A stretch of DNA of 64,000 nt, taken from positions 28,962 to 92,961 of the forward strand of contig JACZKP010000201.1 in assembly GCA_014860005.1 (NCBI GenBank), written 5' to 3'. The DNA is from Verrucomicrobiota bacterium (lineage in GTDB: Bacteria; Verrucomicrobiota; Verrucomicrobiae; Limisphaerales; UBA11358). Position numbers and translations under genes: made by a program. The notes below the pieces were generated by a model that was given only the letters and a program-made list of their open reading frames with translations, was not told the origin of the DNA and searched no databases. Every line of letters begins with the position of its first letter. Positions within the stretch are counted from its first letter, which is position 1. Of the stretch, positions 16,802 to 24,814 are shown piece by piece.

Positions 16802-19800
16802 TCAAGCTGCCTTGGCGGCAAAAATCCCGCTCGTGCTTTGCTGCCAGATGTGTTGATACACCCGCTGCGCCATCGTCGCTTTCTCGTCCTCGGTGAACGG
16901 CGGCGTGGGTAACACGGTGAACAGTTCGTTCAAGATAAGCACCTCGACCTCAGCCTTGGTTTCTTCCTTCTCGGTCCAACGCTCGCGTTGCGCGATGAGT
17001 TTGCGCAACGCGTCAAGCAACCCTTGGCTCGCCTGCTTCACGCGTTCGCGCTCCGTCTTGGCTAGATTTTCCTTTTGCAGCAAACAGAACAGCGCGTATT
17101 CATCCTCGGTCAAACCTTCTTCGGCGGCGCGATGATCTTCGGCGTCGAGTCCTTTCATGAAATCCACGAGCGCCGCGAAAGTATCCTCAATGCTCACGCG
17201 GTCCTTGTCGCGGTTGTAGTCGGCGATGATCTCGGAATACTTTTTGTAGTAATCCATCCGCATCGGATTGCGTGCGAGCATCTGCGCCAGCTTCTTTTCC
17301 ACCACCTGCCGGATGTCCTCCACCGCCGACGCCTTCCGCTTCACCTTCTTGGCGAATTCGTCGCGGAGTTTCTCCAGGTCAATCGTGCTCATGTCGAACA
17401 GCTTCGCGTCCATCTGATCGTCGCCTGGCTCGGCGGCGCGGATGGCCTCGTTGACGATGCGATGCAACTCCTTGAGCAAATCCGATACGTCCGCCGTGTC
17501 GCGTCGTTCCTCCAGCTTCTTGTAAATCGCCCCGATGTTGTCGTGCCGCGCCGCGTAGGCATACGCCGACGGCTCCGCGACCAGCGCCTTGAATCGGATA
17601 AATACCTGCCGCGCCAGAATCTCAAACCGCCGCTTCCCCTCGTCGCGTGCATTGACGACCGCCTCCGCGCCGTCGGCAATCGCCTGAATCCGTGCGAATC
17701 CTTTCGCCCCCGTCAAGCGGTTCGGCTCGAATCCCAGCCCGCGCAAATGCTTCTCCGTTTCTTCGATGGCCGAGAGCAACGCCTTCACGCGTTCCTCGAT
17801 GGGCGCAACGATTTCCTCCCCACCGCTGCCGCCTTCGTCGCCGAGCGCGTATTGCGCCAGTGCCGCGCGCAGGCTCTTGAGCATCCCGTTGTAATCCACG
17901 ATCAGGCCAAAGTCCTTGCCCGGATAACGCCGGTTTGCGCGGGCAATCGCCTGCATGAGCGTGTGCGCCTTCATCGGCTTGTCCACGTAGAGCGTCGAGA
18001 GACATTCCACGTCGAAGCCCGTCAGCCACATCGCGCAGACAATGGCGACGCGAAAAGGATGCTCAGGATTCTTGAAAGCTGACTCCACATCCAACGTCTT
18101 GCCGCCCGCAAGCTCGAAACCCTGTTTCATCAGGACGCGATGCGGGATGATGTCCACGCCCCACTTCTGGAAATCGGCAATTTCGTTCTGGCCCTCGCTG
18201 ACGATGATCTCGATGAGCGTTTCCTCCATCCACTTCGCCTGGCCTTGCAGCCATGCCGCTTCCTTGGCCAGCCCCTCACGCCGGCCTTCTTCAATCGTCG
18301 TCGCCAGTTCCGACTGTTTGAGCAACGCGTAGCCCCGCGCTTTCGCCAGCTTCTCTTTCCAGCGCGGGATGATGCGCTGATACATCCGCCCGCAGGTGAT
18401 CTTGTCTATGCACACCAGCATGGACTTCCCGGATTCCCAGCGCGTCGCGCAATGCTCCACAAAATCAATCGCCAGTTTGTCCAGCCGGTCGTCGGCGGTG
18501 ATGACCTCGTAATCCTGCCCCAGCAACTTCTCCAGCAACGCCTCCTTGTCCGGGTCAAGCTCCGCCCGCGCGATGGCGTCGGCGATGCGGTCGTTGAGAT
18601 CGAGCCGCGCGATGCCGAGTTTCTCACCGCGATTCTCATAAACCAGTTTCACCGTCGCGCCGTCCTGCTCCGACCGCTTGAAATCATACTTCGACACGTA
18701 ACCGCCGAAGATGCGCTTGGTCAGGTGATCGTGTTTGAACAACGGCGTGCCCGTGAAACCGATGAACGCAGCGTTCGGCAACGCCAGCCGCATGTTGCGC
18801 GCGAGCCTGCCCGCCTGCGTCCGATGCGCCTCGTCGGAAATCACAATAATGTCGTCCCGCCTGCTGTAAGGTTCGCGCGGGTTCACGTCCTGATTGAATT
18901 TGTGAATCAGGCTGAAAATGTAGCGGTGATTCTCCTTGAGCAACCGCTCCAGGTCTTTGCCTGAACTGGCGCGTGGCGTGGTCTTGGGGTCAACGAATCC
19001 GCAGCCAACGAAAGTTTTGTAGAGTTGCCCGTCCAAATCGTTGCGGTCAGTCATCAGCAGGAAGGTGAACTTCCCGGAAATCTCCCGCCGCACCTTCTCG
19101 GCAAAGAACGCCATCGAATACGATTTGCCGCTGCCTTGCGTGTGCCAAAACACACCCAGCTTGCCGAGGTCGGGATGCGCCGACTCGATCAGGGTGAGCC
19201 TCCTCTCCCCGGCCCTCTCCTCCCGCTGCGGGAGGAGAGGGGGATTGGTTTCGGACACCCTCGCTTCCACTCCGAGTGGAGGAGAGGGATGGGGAGAGGA
19301 GGCGCTGAGTAAATCCGCATCCGTCGCCTCATCCTCCGGCAATTCCACCACGCGATACGTCAGCCGCTTGTCCGCCGGAAACTGCCGCCGCAATTCCTCC
19401 TGCCGCCGCACCGACGCCACGGCATTGTTCACGCCCAACACCTGATGATTCGAGCCGATGATCTTGCGCGTGCCGCCGGACTTGCTGCTATCGAACAGAA
19501 TGAAATTCTCCACGATGTCCAGCAACCGCTCGTGCGCCAGCATCCCGTTGAGCAACACCTCCGCCTCCACGCTGCCCTTGTCGGATTCCGCCAGCCGCTT
19601 CCATTCGGCGAAATGCTCCCAACCGCTCGTGATCGAGCCGTAGCGGGCGCGATGCCCGTTGCTGACGATGAGAAACGCGTTGTGATGGAACGCGTGCGGA
19701 ATCGTGTCCTGCTGCATGTAGTCCCGCAGATTGTCGTCGAAGCCCCGGCGGATGTTCCGATAAATCGCCTTCAACTCGATGAACACCAGCGGCAGCCCGT

Positions 19801-20353
19801 TGACGAAAAGCACGAGGTCGGCGCGACGGTTGTAGCCCGGCGTGCGCAAACCGGTAATCTTCAACTCCCGCACGGCGAGGAAACGGTTGTTCGGCTTCCC
19901 GTCCGCGCCCCGCCCATTCTTGAAATCAATCACCCGCGCCCGCGCGTCGCGTTGCTCTCCATTGGCGTCCTTGTAACTCACCGGCACACCGTCGCGGATG
20001 AGTTTGTAAAATGCCTGATTGTGCTGGAGCAACGACCGCGTGAAATCGTGCCGCGTGATTTCCTGCACCGCCTCGGCGATGGCGGCAGGCGGCAACAGCG
20101 GATTCAACCGCCCCAACGCCGCGCGCAAGTCGCGCGTGAGCACCACCTCGCGCGTGTCCGTACGACCCAAGTCGCAAGCGACACCCTCTCCCTCGCTCCC
20201 TCTCCCACTGGGAGAGGGATGGGGTGAGGGTTGAAGTGTTCCGAACACTTCATTGTTCCACGCATAGACGCTTTCCCAGCCCAACTGTTCGCGCAGATGC
20301 TCGGCGAACGTCTTTTGGACGAGCCGGTCTTCGCTGTTGATGTCGGTGAACAC
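16802..20353 (-). CDS. hsdR: Type I restriction enzyme, HsdR (R subunit)
   Basis: A 1183-aa motor/nuclease subunit of a type I restriction-modification complex. The N-terminal nuclease domain shows the PD-(D/E)xK-like 'ADLVLFVNGLPLVFIELKA' (E/K near 193). Next come the SF2 helicase Walker A 'WHTQGSGKSYS' (about 400), DEAH-type 'ISDEAHRTQ' (about 506) and 'FTGTPLF', 'IAIARANR'-like 'QAIARANRRYPGK' (motif VI). A C-terminal helical domain contacts M/S subunits. The start is GTG (complement of 20351-20353), giving M-FTDINSEDR. Two G-rich palindromes interrupt the frame without breaking it: about residues 39-57 (20184-20240) and 350-386 (19197-19305). The second lies just upstream of the Walker A motif. 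Whether the enzyme tolerates them is unknown. Confidence 0.95.
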   Translation of the reverse strand: MFTDINSEDRLVQKTFAEHLREQLGWESVYAWNNEVFGTLQPSPHPSPSGRGSEGEGVACDLGRTDTREVVLTRDLRAALGRLNPLLPPAAIAEAVQEITRHDFTRSLLQHNQAFYKLIRDGVPVSYKDANGEQRDARARVIDFKNGRGADGKPNNRFLAVRELKITGLRTPGYNRRADLVLFVNGLPLVFIELKAIYRNIRRGFDDNLRDYMQQDTIPHAFHHNAFLIVSNGHRARYGSITSGWEHFAEWKRLAESDKGSVEAEVLLNGMLAHERLLDIVENFILFDSSKSGGTRKIIGSNHQVLGVNNAVASVRRQEELRRQFPADKRLTYRVVELPEDEATDADLLSASSPHPSPPLGVEARVSETNPPLLPQREERAGERRLTLIESAHPDLGKLGVFWHTQGSGKSYSMAFFAEKVRREISGKFTFLLMTDRNDLDGQLYKTFVGCGFVDPKTTPRASSGKDLERLLKENHRYIFSLIHKFNQDVNPREPYSRRDDIIVISDEAHRTQAGRLARNMRLALPNAAFIGFTGTPLFKHDHLTKRIFGGYVSKYDFKRSEQDGATVKLVYENRGEKLGIARLDLNDRIADAIARAELDPDKEALLEKLLGQDYEVITADDRLDKLAIDFVEHCATRWESGKSMLVCIDKITCGRMYQRIIPRWKEKLAKARGYALLKQSELATTIEEGRREGLAKEAAWLQGQAKWMEETLIEIIVSEGQNEIADFQKWGVDIIPHRVLMKQGFELAGGKTLDVESAFKNPEHPFRVAIVCAMWLTGFDVECLSTLYVDKPMKAHTLMQAIARANRRYPGKDFGLIVDYNGMLKSLRAALAQYALGDEGGSGGEEIVAPIEERVKALLSAIEETEKHLRGLGFEPNRLTGAKGFARIQAIADGAEAVVNARDEGKRRFEILARQVFIRFKALVAEPSAYAYAARHDNIGAIYKKLEERRDTADVSDLLKELHRIVNEAIRAAEPGDDQMDAKLFDMSTIDLEKLRDEFAKKVKRKASAVEDIRQVVEKKLAQMLARNPMRMDYYKKYSEIIADYNRDKDRVSIEDTFAALVDFMKGLDAEDHRAAEEGLTEDEYALFCLLQKENLAKTERERVKQASQGLLDALRKLIAQRERWTEKEETKAEVEVLILNELFTVLPTPPFTEDEKATMAQRVYQHIWQQSTSGIFAAKAA
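19197..19305. repeat. G-rich palindrome inside hsdR
   Basis: CCTCCTCTCCCCGGCCCTCT begins the element and AGGGATGGGGAGAGGAGG ends it. Inner hairpins are CTCCTCCCGC-TGCG-GGAGGAG and CCACTCCGAGTGG. In-frame length is 109 bp (about 36 codons), encoding a Ser/Pro/Arg-rich stretch (SPHPSPPLG ... REERAGERR) foreign to HsdR. Related elements are at 20184, 22885, 23431, 24909, 25430, 25804 and 50463. Confidence 0.8.
20184..20240. repeat. G-rich palindrome near hsdR 5' end
   Basis: CCCTCTCCCTCGCTCCCTCT pairs with the following GGGAGAGGGATGGGGTGAGGG around CCCACTGGG. In frame in hsdR it encodes 'QPSPHPSPSGRGSEGEG' (about residues 42-58), inserted after the first 40 conserved residues of the subunit. 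Confidence 0.75.
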
Positions 20354-20376
20354 GCGTCAGACCGGTAGTAGAAGGC

Positions 20377-21123
20377 TCAATTTACCAACGGTGCGAAGTC
20401 ATCTTTCGTCATCGGCTCGTAATCTGGCCAATGACCGCGCAGCTCGACCAGCAACCGCTGCTTGGCCGGAGCAGGCACGGGATTAACCTGAACAACCTTG
20501 GCTTGATAATCCCCCGGCGCTTTGGCGATGGCATTGACGAGGTCGGAAACGAGGTATCGTGGCGACCAGCCGATGACATGATAATCCTCGGTCTGAATCT
20601 GGACCGCCAACTGCGAAGTGGGATTCGTCAACTCAATCGCCACGTAAAGCTTCTCACCGGGTTGAAGTGACTGCAACCGTTCCTGTGCCAACTGGCTCAC
20701 ATGCCGCCAACCATGCAGAAAGAATCGGCAACGGAACGCCCCATCAGGCCGCCGCTCGATTTTTGGAAACACCTCAAAGCTGTCCGTCGCGCGATACCCG
20801 CCATCTACGGACAGAATCTCAATCGGATCAGCATCCCCGTGCAATTGCAGCAATCGGAGATATTCGTCAAAATCCTTTCGCCCCGGCGTCAGCACGCGAT
20901 TCTTGAAAAGGGGAAACAGTTCGGACGAATCGTAAGTCTTGTGGAAATCGGGAAAGTCCACCAGCGGCTCAAAGCCGGTTTCCTCATGGGCGCGTTCCGC
21001 TCCATGCACGTAACGGAAGCGGTAGGGCGAAGCCGCCTCGCCCACGTCCAGTCGCCCCACGGGAAACCAGTTGCGAGTGCGGGCCTTGTCCTGCCAGGCC
21101 AGGAAGAGCGTTCGGTTTTTCAT
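20377..21123 (-). CDS. HIRAN-domain protein
   Basis: A 248-aa protein. The C-terminal part (about residues 130-197) fits a HIRAN domain: 'RCRFFLHGWRHVSQLAQERL', 'LQPGEKLYVAIELTNPTSQLAV' and 'YHVIGWSPRYLVSDLV'. This beta-barrel fold, found in HLTF/Rad5, binds 3' DNA ends. The N-terminal 120 residues look globular but unassigned. Its ATG overlaps the stop of the HipA-like gene (ATGA), so the two are made together. The hsdR gene begins 23 bp downstream. It may act as partner or DNA-targeting factor for the kinase (inference). Family calls are by motif only. Confidence 0.8.
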   Translation of the reverse strand: MKNRTLFLAWQDKARTRNWFPVGRLDVGEAASPYRFRYVHGAERAHEETGFEPLVDFPDFHKTYDSSELFPLFKNRVLTPGRKDFDEYLRLLQLHGDADPIEILSVDGGYRATDSFEVFPKIERRPDGAFRCRFFLHGWRHVSQLAQERLQSLQPGEKLYVAIELTNPTSQLAVQIQTEDYHVIGWSPRYLVSDLVNAIAKAPGDYQAKVVQVNPVPAPAKQRLLVELRGHWPDYEPMTKDDFAPLVN

Positions 21124-22022
21124 ACCTGAATCTTTCGTAATTCTTCTAAATTGTAACACATCAGCGCAACCGCAAATTCGCGAGCCAGCGGCGACATCCA
21201 GTCTGCCGGAACGCGGGCGATAATTCCTTCCAGCAACGGCCGTTCCAATTTGGCCTGCTTGGCCAGGCCGGACTTGAACAATTCCGGGTGCAACGCCGCA
21301 CCGCGCCGCACCAACTCCAAGGGACTGAGGCCGCGCTTGTCCTGCTTGTCCCAATAAATCGCCCCCGGCGCTTTCTCCGAGTAGTTGCTGATCCGGTGTT
21401 GTCCCAAAATCTGTTTCCGTGACTTGCCCTCGCCCAGATCCCGCAATTCACGCCCGAGGGATGACGCGTGATCGAAGCTCGGCGCGACCAACCCTTGCCA
21501 GCGGTCGCCCACCTGTCTGCGCATGATTCCCCAATTCTCGTGATGCCGGTCAGTGTTTCCGACTACGGCGTCCAACACGAGATATTCCGCGAGCAGCACC
21601 TTCGCCCGGTGTGCGCCCTCCGGTTTTATGAAGGTCCGCTCCAAGCCGAGAAAGATGTTCGCCAGCGTATGGTCGCAGTGGCGGAATTTTGTGGATGGGT
21701 CATAGCCGTGAACTTTGCCCGCGAGAATCTGGTTGCCGTGAAACAGTTCGCGCCCGTCGCGCGCGAATGATTCTGTGGCCGAACCGCGCGTGCCTTGGAA
21801 AACCGCCAGTTCGACCACGCCGTGGAGGACATCCATGCAAGCGGCGACTTCCGCCGCAATTTTCTCCGCCCAATGCTGGCCGGTGTTCGGCTGCGGAAAC
21901 TTGAACAACCACTCCGGCTCGCCGTCCTTGGCGCGATACCAGAACTTTTCCTTGCTGCCCATCCCCTCCGGCTCAAGCACCCATTCCGGCTGAATCTCAA
22001 AGATGGAATACGGTTCAGACAT
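21120..22022 (-). CDS. HipA-like kinase-fold protein
   Basis: A 300-aa protein with the HipA-type Ser/Thr kinase core. Visible are an N-lobe 'WLFKFPQP' with the likely ATP-binding Lys, the catalytic loop 'GNTDRHHENWG' (D158, N163) and a metal-binding Asp in 'APSFDHASSLG' (D184). It lacks the N-terminal HipA subdomain of the 440-aa E. coli toxin, so it is a short HipA_C-like version, closer in size to HipT/CtkA-type kinases. No HipB-like HTH gene is adjacent; instead a HIRAN protein is coupled downstream. ATG 22022 is preferred to the TTG at 22037. Located inside the hsd operon between hsdS and hsdR. Confidence 0.8.
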   Translation of the reverse strand: MSEPYSIFEIQPEWVLEPEGMGSKEKFWYRAKDGEPEWLFKFPQPNTGQHWAEKIAAEVAACMDVLHGVVELAVFQGTRGSATESFARDGRELFHGNQILAGKVHGYDPSTKFRHCDHTLANIFLGLERTFIKPEGAHRAKVLLAEYLVLDAVVGNTDRHHENWGIMRRQVGDRWQGLVAPSFDHASSLGRELRDLGEGKSRKQILGQHRISNYSEKAPGAIYWDKQDKRGLSPLELVRRGAALHPELFKSGLAKQAKLERPLLEGIIARVPADWMSPLAREFAVALMCYNLEELRKIQV

Positions 22023-22026
22023 GGCG

Positions 22027-22137
22027 CTAAACGGCAATCTCCCCGCTCATCAGCCGCGGCAGCAGCAGGTGGCGCAGATGCTCGGCGAACGTCTTTTGGA
22101 CGAGCCTGTCCTCGCTGTTGATGTCGGTGAAGGCCAT
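22027..22137 (-). pseudogene. Chimeric remnant: hsdR start fused to hsdS end
   Basis: A 36-codon frame. The first 22 or so codons reproduce the N-terminus of HsdR (AFTDINSEDRLVQKTFAEHL); at the DNA level 58 of 60 bases match 20291-20350. It then continues directly as the C-terminal tail of HsdS (HLLLPRLMSGEIAV) and stops. It lies between the PIN gene and the HipA-like gene. It records a deletion that joined a second hsdR start to a second hsdS end, so an additional copy of these genes once existed or was imported here. Confidence 0.85.
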
Positions 22138-22142
22138 GGGCG

Positions 22143-22568
22143 TCAAGATAGCGACAGCCGTCCGGCCTTGCGCTCCGCCGCGAGAAAATCGCCGGGCGGC
22201 GACACCCGCAGCGAATAGAATCCCGACTGGAAGAACCGCCCGAAGTGCTGGCGATCCAGCGTCAACAGCACGTCGGCCCAGCCGGCTGCCGTGAACAGCA
22301 CCGGGCGATCCTTCCCCGGCGAAAAGACCGCTGGATACTCAAAACTGGTGAGATCACGCACGATCACCAGCCGTTGTGCCAGGCCCGGCCACTCCTGCGC
22401 CGCGAGCGGTGGAAAACGATGAAGGTTTGCGGCGATTTCCCGCAAGACGTAGTTGCTGGCCTGCAACTCCCAACCCATCGCCGGCGCGGCGTCGAAAATG
22501 GCGCGCGACGCGCCCGTCTTCTGGCCGGCCGCGGCCAGCGCCACGCTCGCGTCAATGAATAATTTCAC
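22143..22568 (-). CDS. PIN-domain toxin (VapC-like)
   Basis: A 141-aa PIN-domain protein beginning MKLFIDASVALAAAG (first acidic residue D6). Further PIN features are 'VLREIAANL' (Glu) and 'WADVLLTLDRQHF' (second and third acidic residues). Such proteins are Mg2+-dependent RNases and are usually toxins of VapBC-like pairs. The start is GTG, overlapping the stop of the upstream 66-aa protein (GTGA), which is the normal antitoxin-toxin order. It is one of several accessory genes carried inside the hsd operon. Confidence 0.8.
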   Translation of the reverse strand: MKLFIDASVALAAAGQKTGASRAIFDAAPAMGWELQASNYVLREIAANLHRFPPLAAQEWPGLAQRLVIVRDLTSFEYPAVFSPGKDRPVLFTAAGWADVLLTLDRQHFGRFFQSGFYSLRVSPPGDFLAAERKAGRLSLS

Positions 22569-22765
22569 GTCCCCTCGCGGAAACGGCGCATGCCCGCCTC
22601 ATCTTCCGCGAGCCAGCCCTGGATTTCTTCATCGGAGAAAATGCGAGCCTCGGGCAGTTCCGCTTCATTGACGGGCAGGATGCGGAGCAGGAAACGCAGC
22701 AACCGCTTCTGCTCCTCGGCGGGCAGTTTCACGGTCGCTTGCTCGATTTCCAGTAACGTGCTCAT
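22565..22765 (-). CDS. Antitoxin-like small protein
   Basis: A 66-aa, mostly helical, acidic protein (MSTLLEIEQATVKLPAEEQK ... ending EAGMRRFREGT). The N-terminal 'EIEQATVKLPAEEQKRLLRFL' resembles the antitoxin/addiction-module component type found ahead of PIN toxins, although no DNA-binding motif is obvious. The stop overlaps the GTG start of the PIN gene. ATG 22765 is chosen; an ATG three codons upstream (22774) is possible. Confidence 0.7.
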   Translation of the reverse strand: MSTLLEIEQATVKLPAEEQKRLLRFLLRILPVNEAELPEARIFSDEEIQGWLAEDEAGMRRFREGT

Positions 22766-22821
22766 GGCCTGCATCCTGCCAGAACCGGCAGTGTTTGGCA
22801 ACCACCCCTCCACCACACGGC

Positions 22822-22881
22822 TCACACCGCAAACTCCCCGCTCATCAGGCGCGGCAGCAGCAGGTCGCGCGCGGCGCGGAT
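22822..22881 (-). pseudogene. Duplicated 3' end of hsdS (tail copy 2)
   Basis: The reverse strand reads RAARDLLLPRLMSGEFAV and stop, the same as the end of HsdS at 23594. 57 of 60 bases match (22821-22880 against 23593-23652), and the match continues past the stop. It is directly preceded by the G-rich palindrome at 22885-22925. No hsdS body is attached. Confidence 0.85.
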
Positions 22882-22884
22882 CAC

Positions 22885-22925
22885 TCCCTCTCCTCCATCC
22901 GATGGAGGAGAGGGCCGGGGAGAGG
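22885..22925. repeat. G-rich palindrome between DUF559 gene and hsdS tail copy
   Basis: CTCCCTCTCCTCCATC-CGATGGAGGAGAGGG forms a 12-15-bp stem, followed by CCGGGGAGAGGAGG. Same family as the elements in hsdR and hsdM. Confidence 0.75.
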
Positions 22926-22937
22926 AGGTGCTTTGTT

Positions 22938-23390
22938 TCATGGGCGTGGACGATACATCGGCGGTTTCTCCGGCTTCGCAATCATTTGCTCCGGCTTCGG
23001 CGGCACGAAGCGATGATTCTGCTCCTTCCGCATCACCTTCACGCAACCCGTTCGGCGATGCAGCGCCTCCCATATTTCCAACAGCACGCCTTCGCGGTTC
23101 TTGCGCCATTGATGATTCCAGAACCGCAACTCTTCGATGCCTTCCGCTGCGAGAAACTTGGCCCGCTCCTCATCGCGCTGAAGATGTTCCGGCAAGCCGT
23201 GCTGAAAACCGTCCAATTCCACGGACAGCCGCGCCGTCGGACAGTAGAAGTCCAGGAAGTATTTCCCCTGCGGATGCTGGCGGCGGAATTTGAAACCCGC
23301 GAAACGCCCCGCCTTCAATGCGCGCCACAATTGTTTTTCCTCGTCCGTCTGGTCGCGACGGAGGCGGCGGGCGATGGCGGTGGGATTCAT
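22938..23390 (-). CDS. DUF559 endonuclease-like protein
   Basis: A 150-aa protein of the DUF559 family, a PD-(D/E)xK-type fold related to very-short-patch repair endonucleases. It shows 'ARRLRRDQTDEEKQLWRALK', 'FKFRRQHPQGKYFLDFYCPTARLSVELDG' (split here as FKFRRQHPQGKYFLDFYC and TARLSVELDGFQH, with the candidate catalytic D, E and Q-x-H) and 'GIEELRFWNHQWRKNREGVL'. The last 40 residues are extra and Pro/Lys-rich. Members are often found in defence-related regions; substrate unknown. It lies between two G-rich palindromes and two hsdS tails, so it appears as inserted cargo in the type I operon. Confidence 0.82.
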   Translation of the reverse strand: MNPTAIARRLRRDQTDEEKQLWRALKAGRFAGFKFRRQHPQGKYFLDFYCPTARLSVELDGFQHGLPEHLQRDEERAKFLAAEGIEELRFWNHQWRKNREGVLLEIWEALHRRTGCVKVMRKEQNHRFVPPKPEQMIAKPEKPPMYRPRP

Positions 23391-23430
23391 GCGGGCAGGT
23401 TACACGTTTCGGATGCTGGCAGGCAACCAC

Positions 23431-23583
23431 GCGCCTCCTCTCCCCGGCCCTCTCCTCCATTCCGAATGGAGGAGAGGGAGAAAGCCACCGCACCTGGCGA
23501 TGTCCTTCATGGGCACGTCAATCGCGCGCGATTCTTCTCCCTCCCTCCCGCTCGGAGCGGGGGAGAGGGCCGGGGAGAGGAGG
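23431..23583. repeat. Composite G-rich palindrome downstream of hsdS
   Basis: CCTCCTCTCCCCGGCCCTCT begins the element and AGAGGGCCGGGGAGAGGAGG ends it, giving near-perfect arms of about 20 bp. Inner hairpins are CTCCTCCATTC-CGAATGGAGGAG and CCCGCTCGGAGCGGG. About 150 bp between hsdS and the DUF559 gene. Confidence 0.8.
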
Positions 23584-23593
23584 TTTGCTTCAC

Positions 23594-24814
23594 TCACACC
23601 GCAATCTTCCCGCTCATCAGGCGCGGCAGCAGCAGGTCGCGCGCAGCGCGGAGTTTTTGGTTTTGCTGTTTGAGGACTCGAATCTGTTTGAGCAGGAGTG
23701 TCGCTTGCTCGTCGAAATCCACTACGAATCTTCGCGGGGGGATAAGAATCTGAAACTCGCGAAACTTGCCACGACTCACTTCGGGATATGTGCTGCCGCT
23801 GCCCATCGTCCGAATTTCTTCCACGCGCTCGCTCAGTTGAAACAGCAGGAACGCCGACAACACTGCGTCTGGCGGGACGACGCAAATAAATCCTTGGTTT
23901 GTGCAGACTTCGCGGCCAGCGAGGGCAAAGAAACCGACGGATGCTCGACTCGTCATCAAAACGGCGTGAGGCGGCACGAGCTTGGCCGAACTGTTCTGGA
24001 GTCCTGCCTCAGTTATTTTCTTTTCCGCATCAAGCAGGACGAAGTGCTTGTTCCGCGTTACATCGGTCGGCGTGACCCATGTGATGTCGCCTTCCTCCCA
24101 ATAGGCTGGAACGGTTGTCGAAGGCGTTCCACCGCCAACGCAATCAGCGATGTCTCCGATACGGCGGCGCTCCCAGCCTTCCGGGATGCCGTTGGTGATG
24201 CGGGTGTGTTCGTGGCCGGGGAAGCGGAGGCGGACGAACCACTCCCGGTAAAGCAGCCGCGCCGACTCCTCCAACAACTCCATACGCCGCCGGTTGTTCT
24301 CCATCAACTCGTCGTAAGCGGAAAGCGTCTCTACAATTCCTTGCTGAACCCGAAGTGGATGCCGCGTGATCTTGAAGTTGCGAATGATGCCACCAGTCAA
24401 GTTCCTCTGCGCACCCGCCACTACTAACTTTAATAGCTCGTGCCGATGGTGCTTCAAGGCGTAGAACAAATAGAGAAAATGGCATTTTCCAGGATCAGCC
24501 ATTAGCGCGCAACAAGCTTGATTGGTCGCTGCTTCTGCTCGAAGGATGCCGAGGCTGGTAATCGTTTTGCCGTCACCATACATCGCCATCAGAATTGTGT
24601 TTGGCGGGAAAATCTTGGCCGCTGAGTTTTCCAATCCCTCCTCTGTAATTTGTTCTTCGGCTTTTTCGACATACCAGTCGTGCAATTCACCGCTCTTGAA
24701 CCAAGGGATAAGTCCATCCTCCCAGAAGCGGGTGTTCGCGCGTGACGGAGTTCCGCCGCTCGTCACATTGCGACACAGCGATTCGACTGGAACTCGTTCC
24801 GGTATCGCTTTCAT
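23594..24814 (-). CDS. hsdS: Type I specificity subunit HsdS
   Basis: A 406-aa S subunit that sets the DNA target of the type I complex. There are two target-recognition domains (about 5-160 and 205-365), the second opening 'IPEGWERRRIGDIADCVGGG'. They are separated by the conserved central helix 'LSAYDELMENNRRRMELLEE' and 'ARLLYREWFVRLRFPG', and closed by the distal helix '...QNQKLRAARDLLLPRLMSG'. The two half-domains imply a bipartite target. The start overlaps the stop of a short frame carrying a copy of the hsdM end (ATGA). The 3' end is duplicated twice nearby (22822 and 22027), which makes this region prone to recombination. Confidence 0.93.
   Translation of the reverse strand: MKAIPERVPVESLCRNVTSGGTPSRANTRFWEDGLIPWFKSGELHDWYVEKAEEQITEEGLENSAAKIFPPNTILMAMYGDGKTITSLGILRAEAATNQACCALMADPGKCHFLYLFYALKHHRHELLKLVVAGAQRNLTGGIIRNFKITRHPLRVQQGIVETLSAYDELMENNRRRMELLEESARLLYREWFVRLRFPGHEHTRITNGIPEGWERRRIGDIADCVGGGTPSTTVPAYWEEGDITWVTPTDVTRNKHFVLLDAEKKITEAGLQNSSAKLVPPHAVLMTSRASVGFFALAGREVCTNQGFICVVPPDAVLSAFLLFQLSERVEEIRTMGSGSTYPEVSRGKFREFQILIPPRRFVVDFDEQATLLLKQIRVLKQQNQKLRAARDLLLPRLMSGKIAV

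Noticed and set aside
22027..23660. Repeated CTCATCAGGCGCGGCAGCAG units as a CRISPR-like or direct-repeat array
   Set aside because: Only three copies with irregular spacing, and they translate as hsdS C-termini; they are duplicated gene ends.
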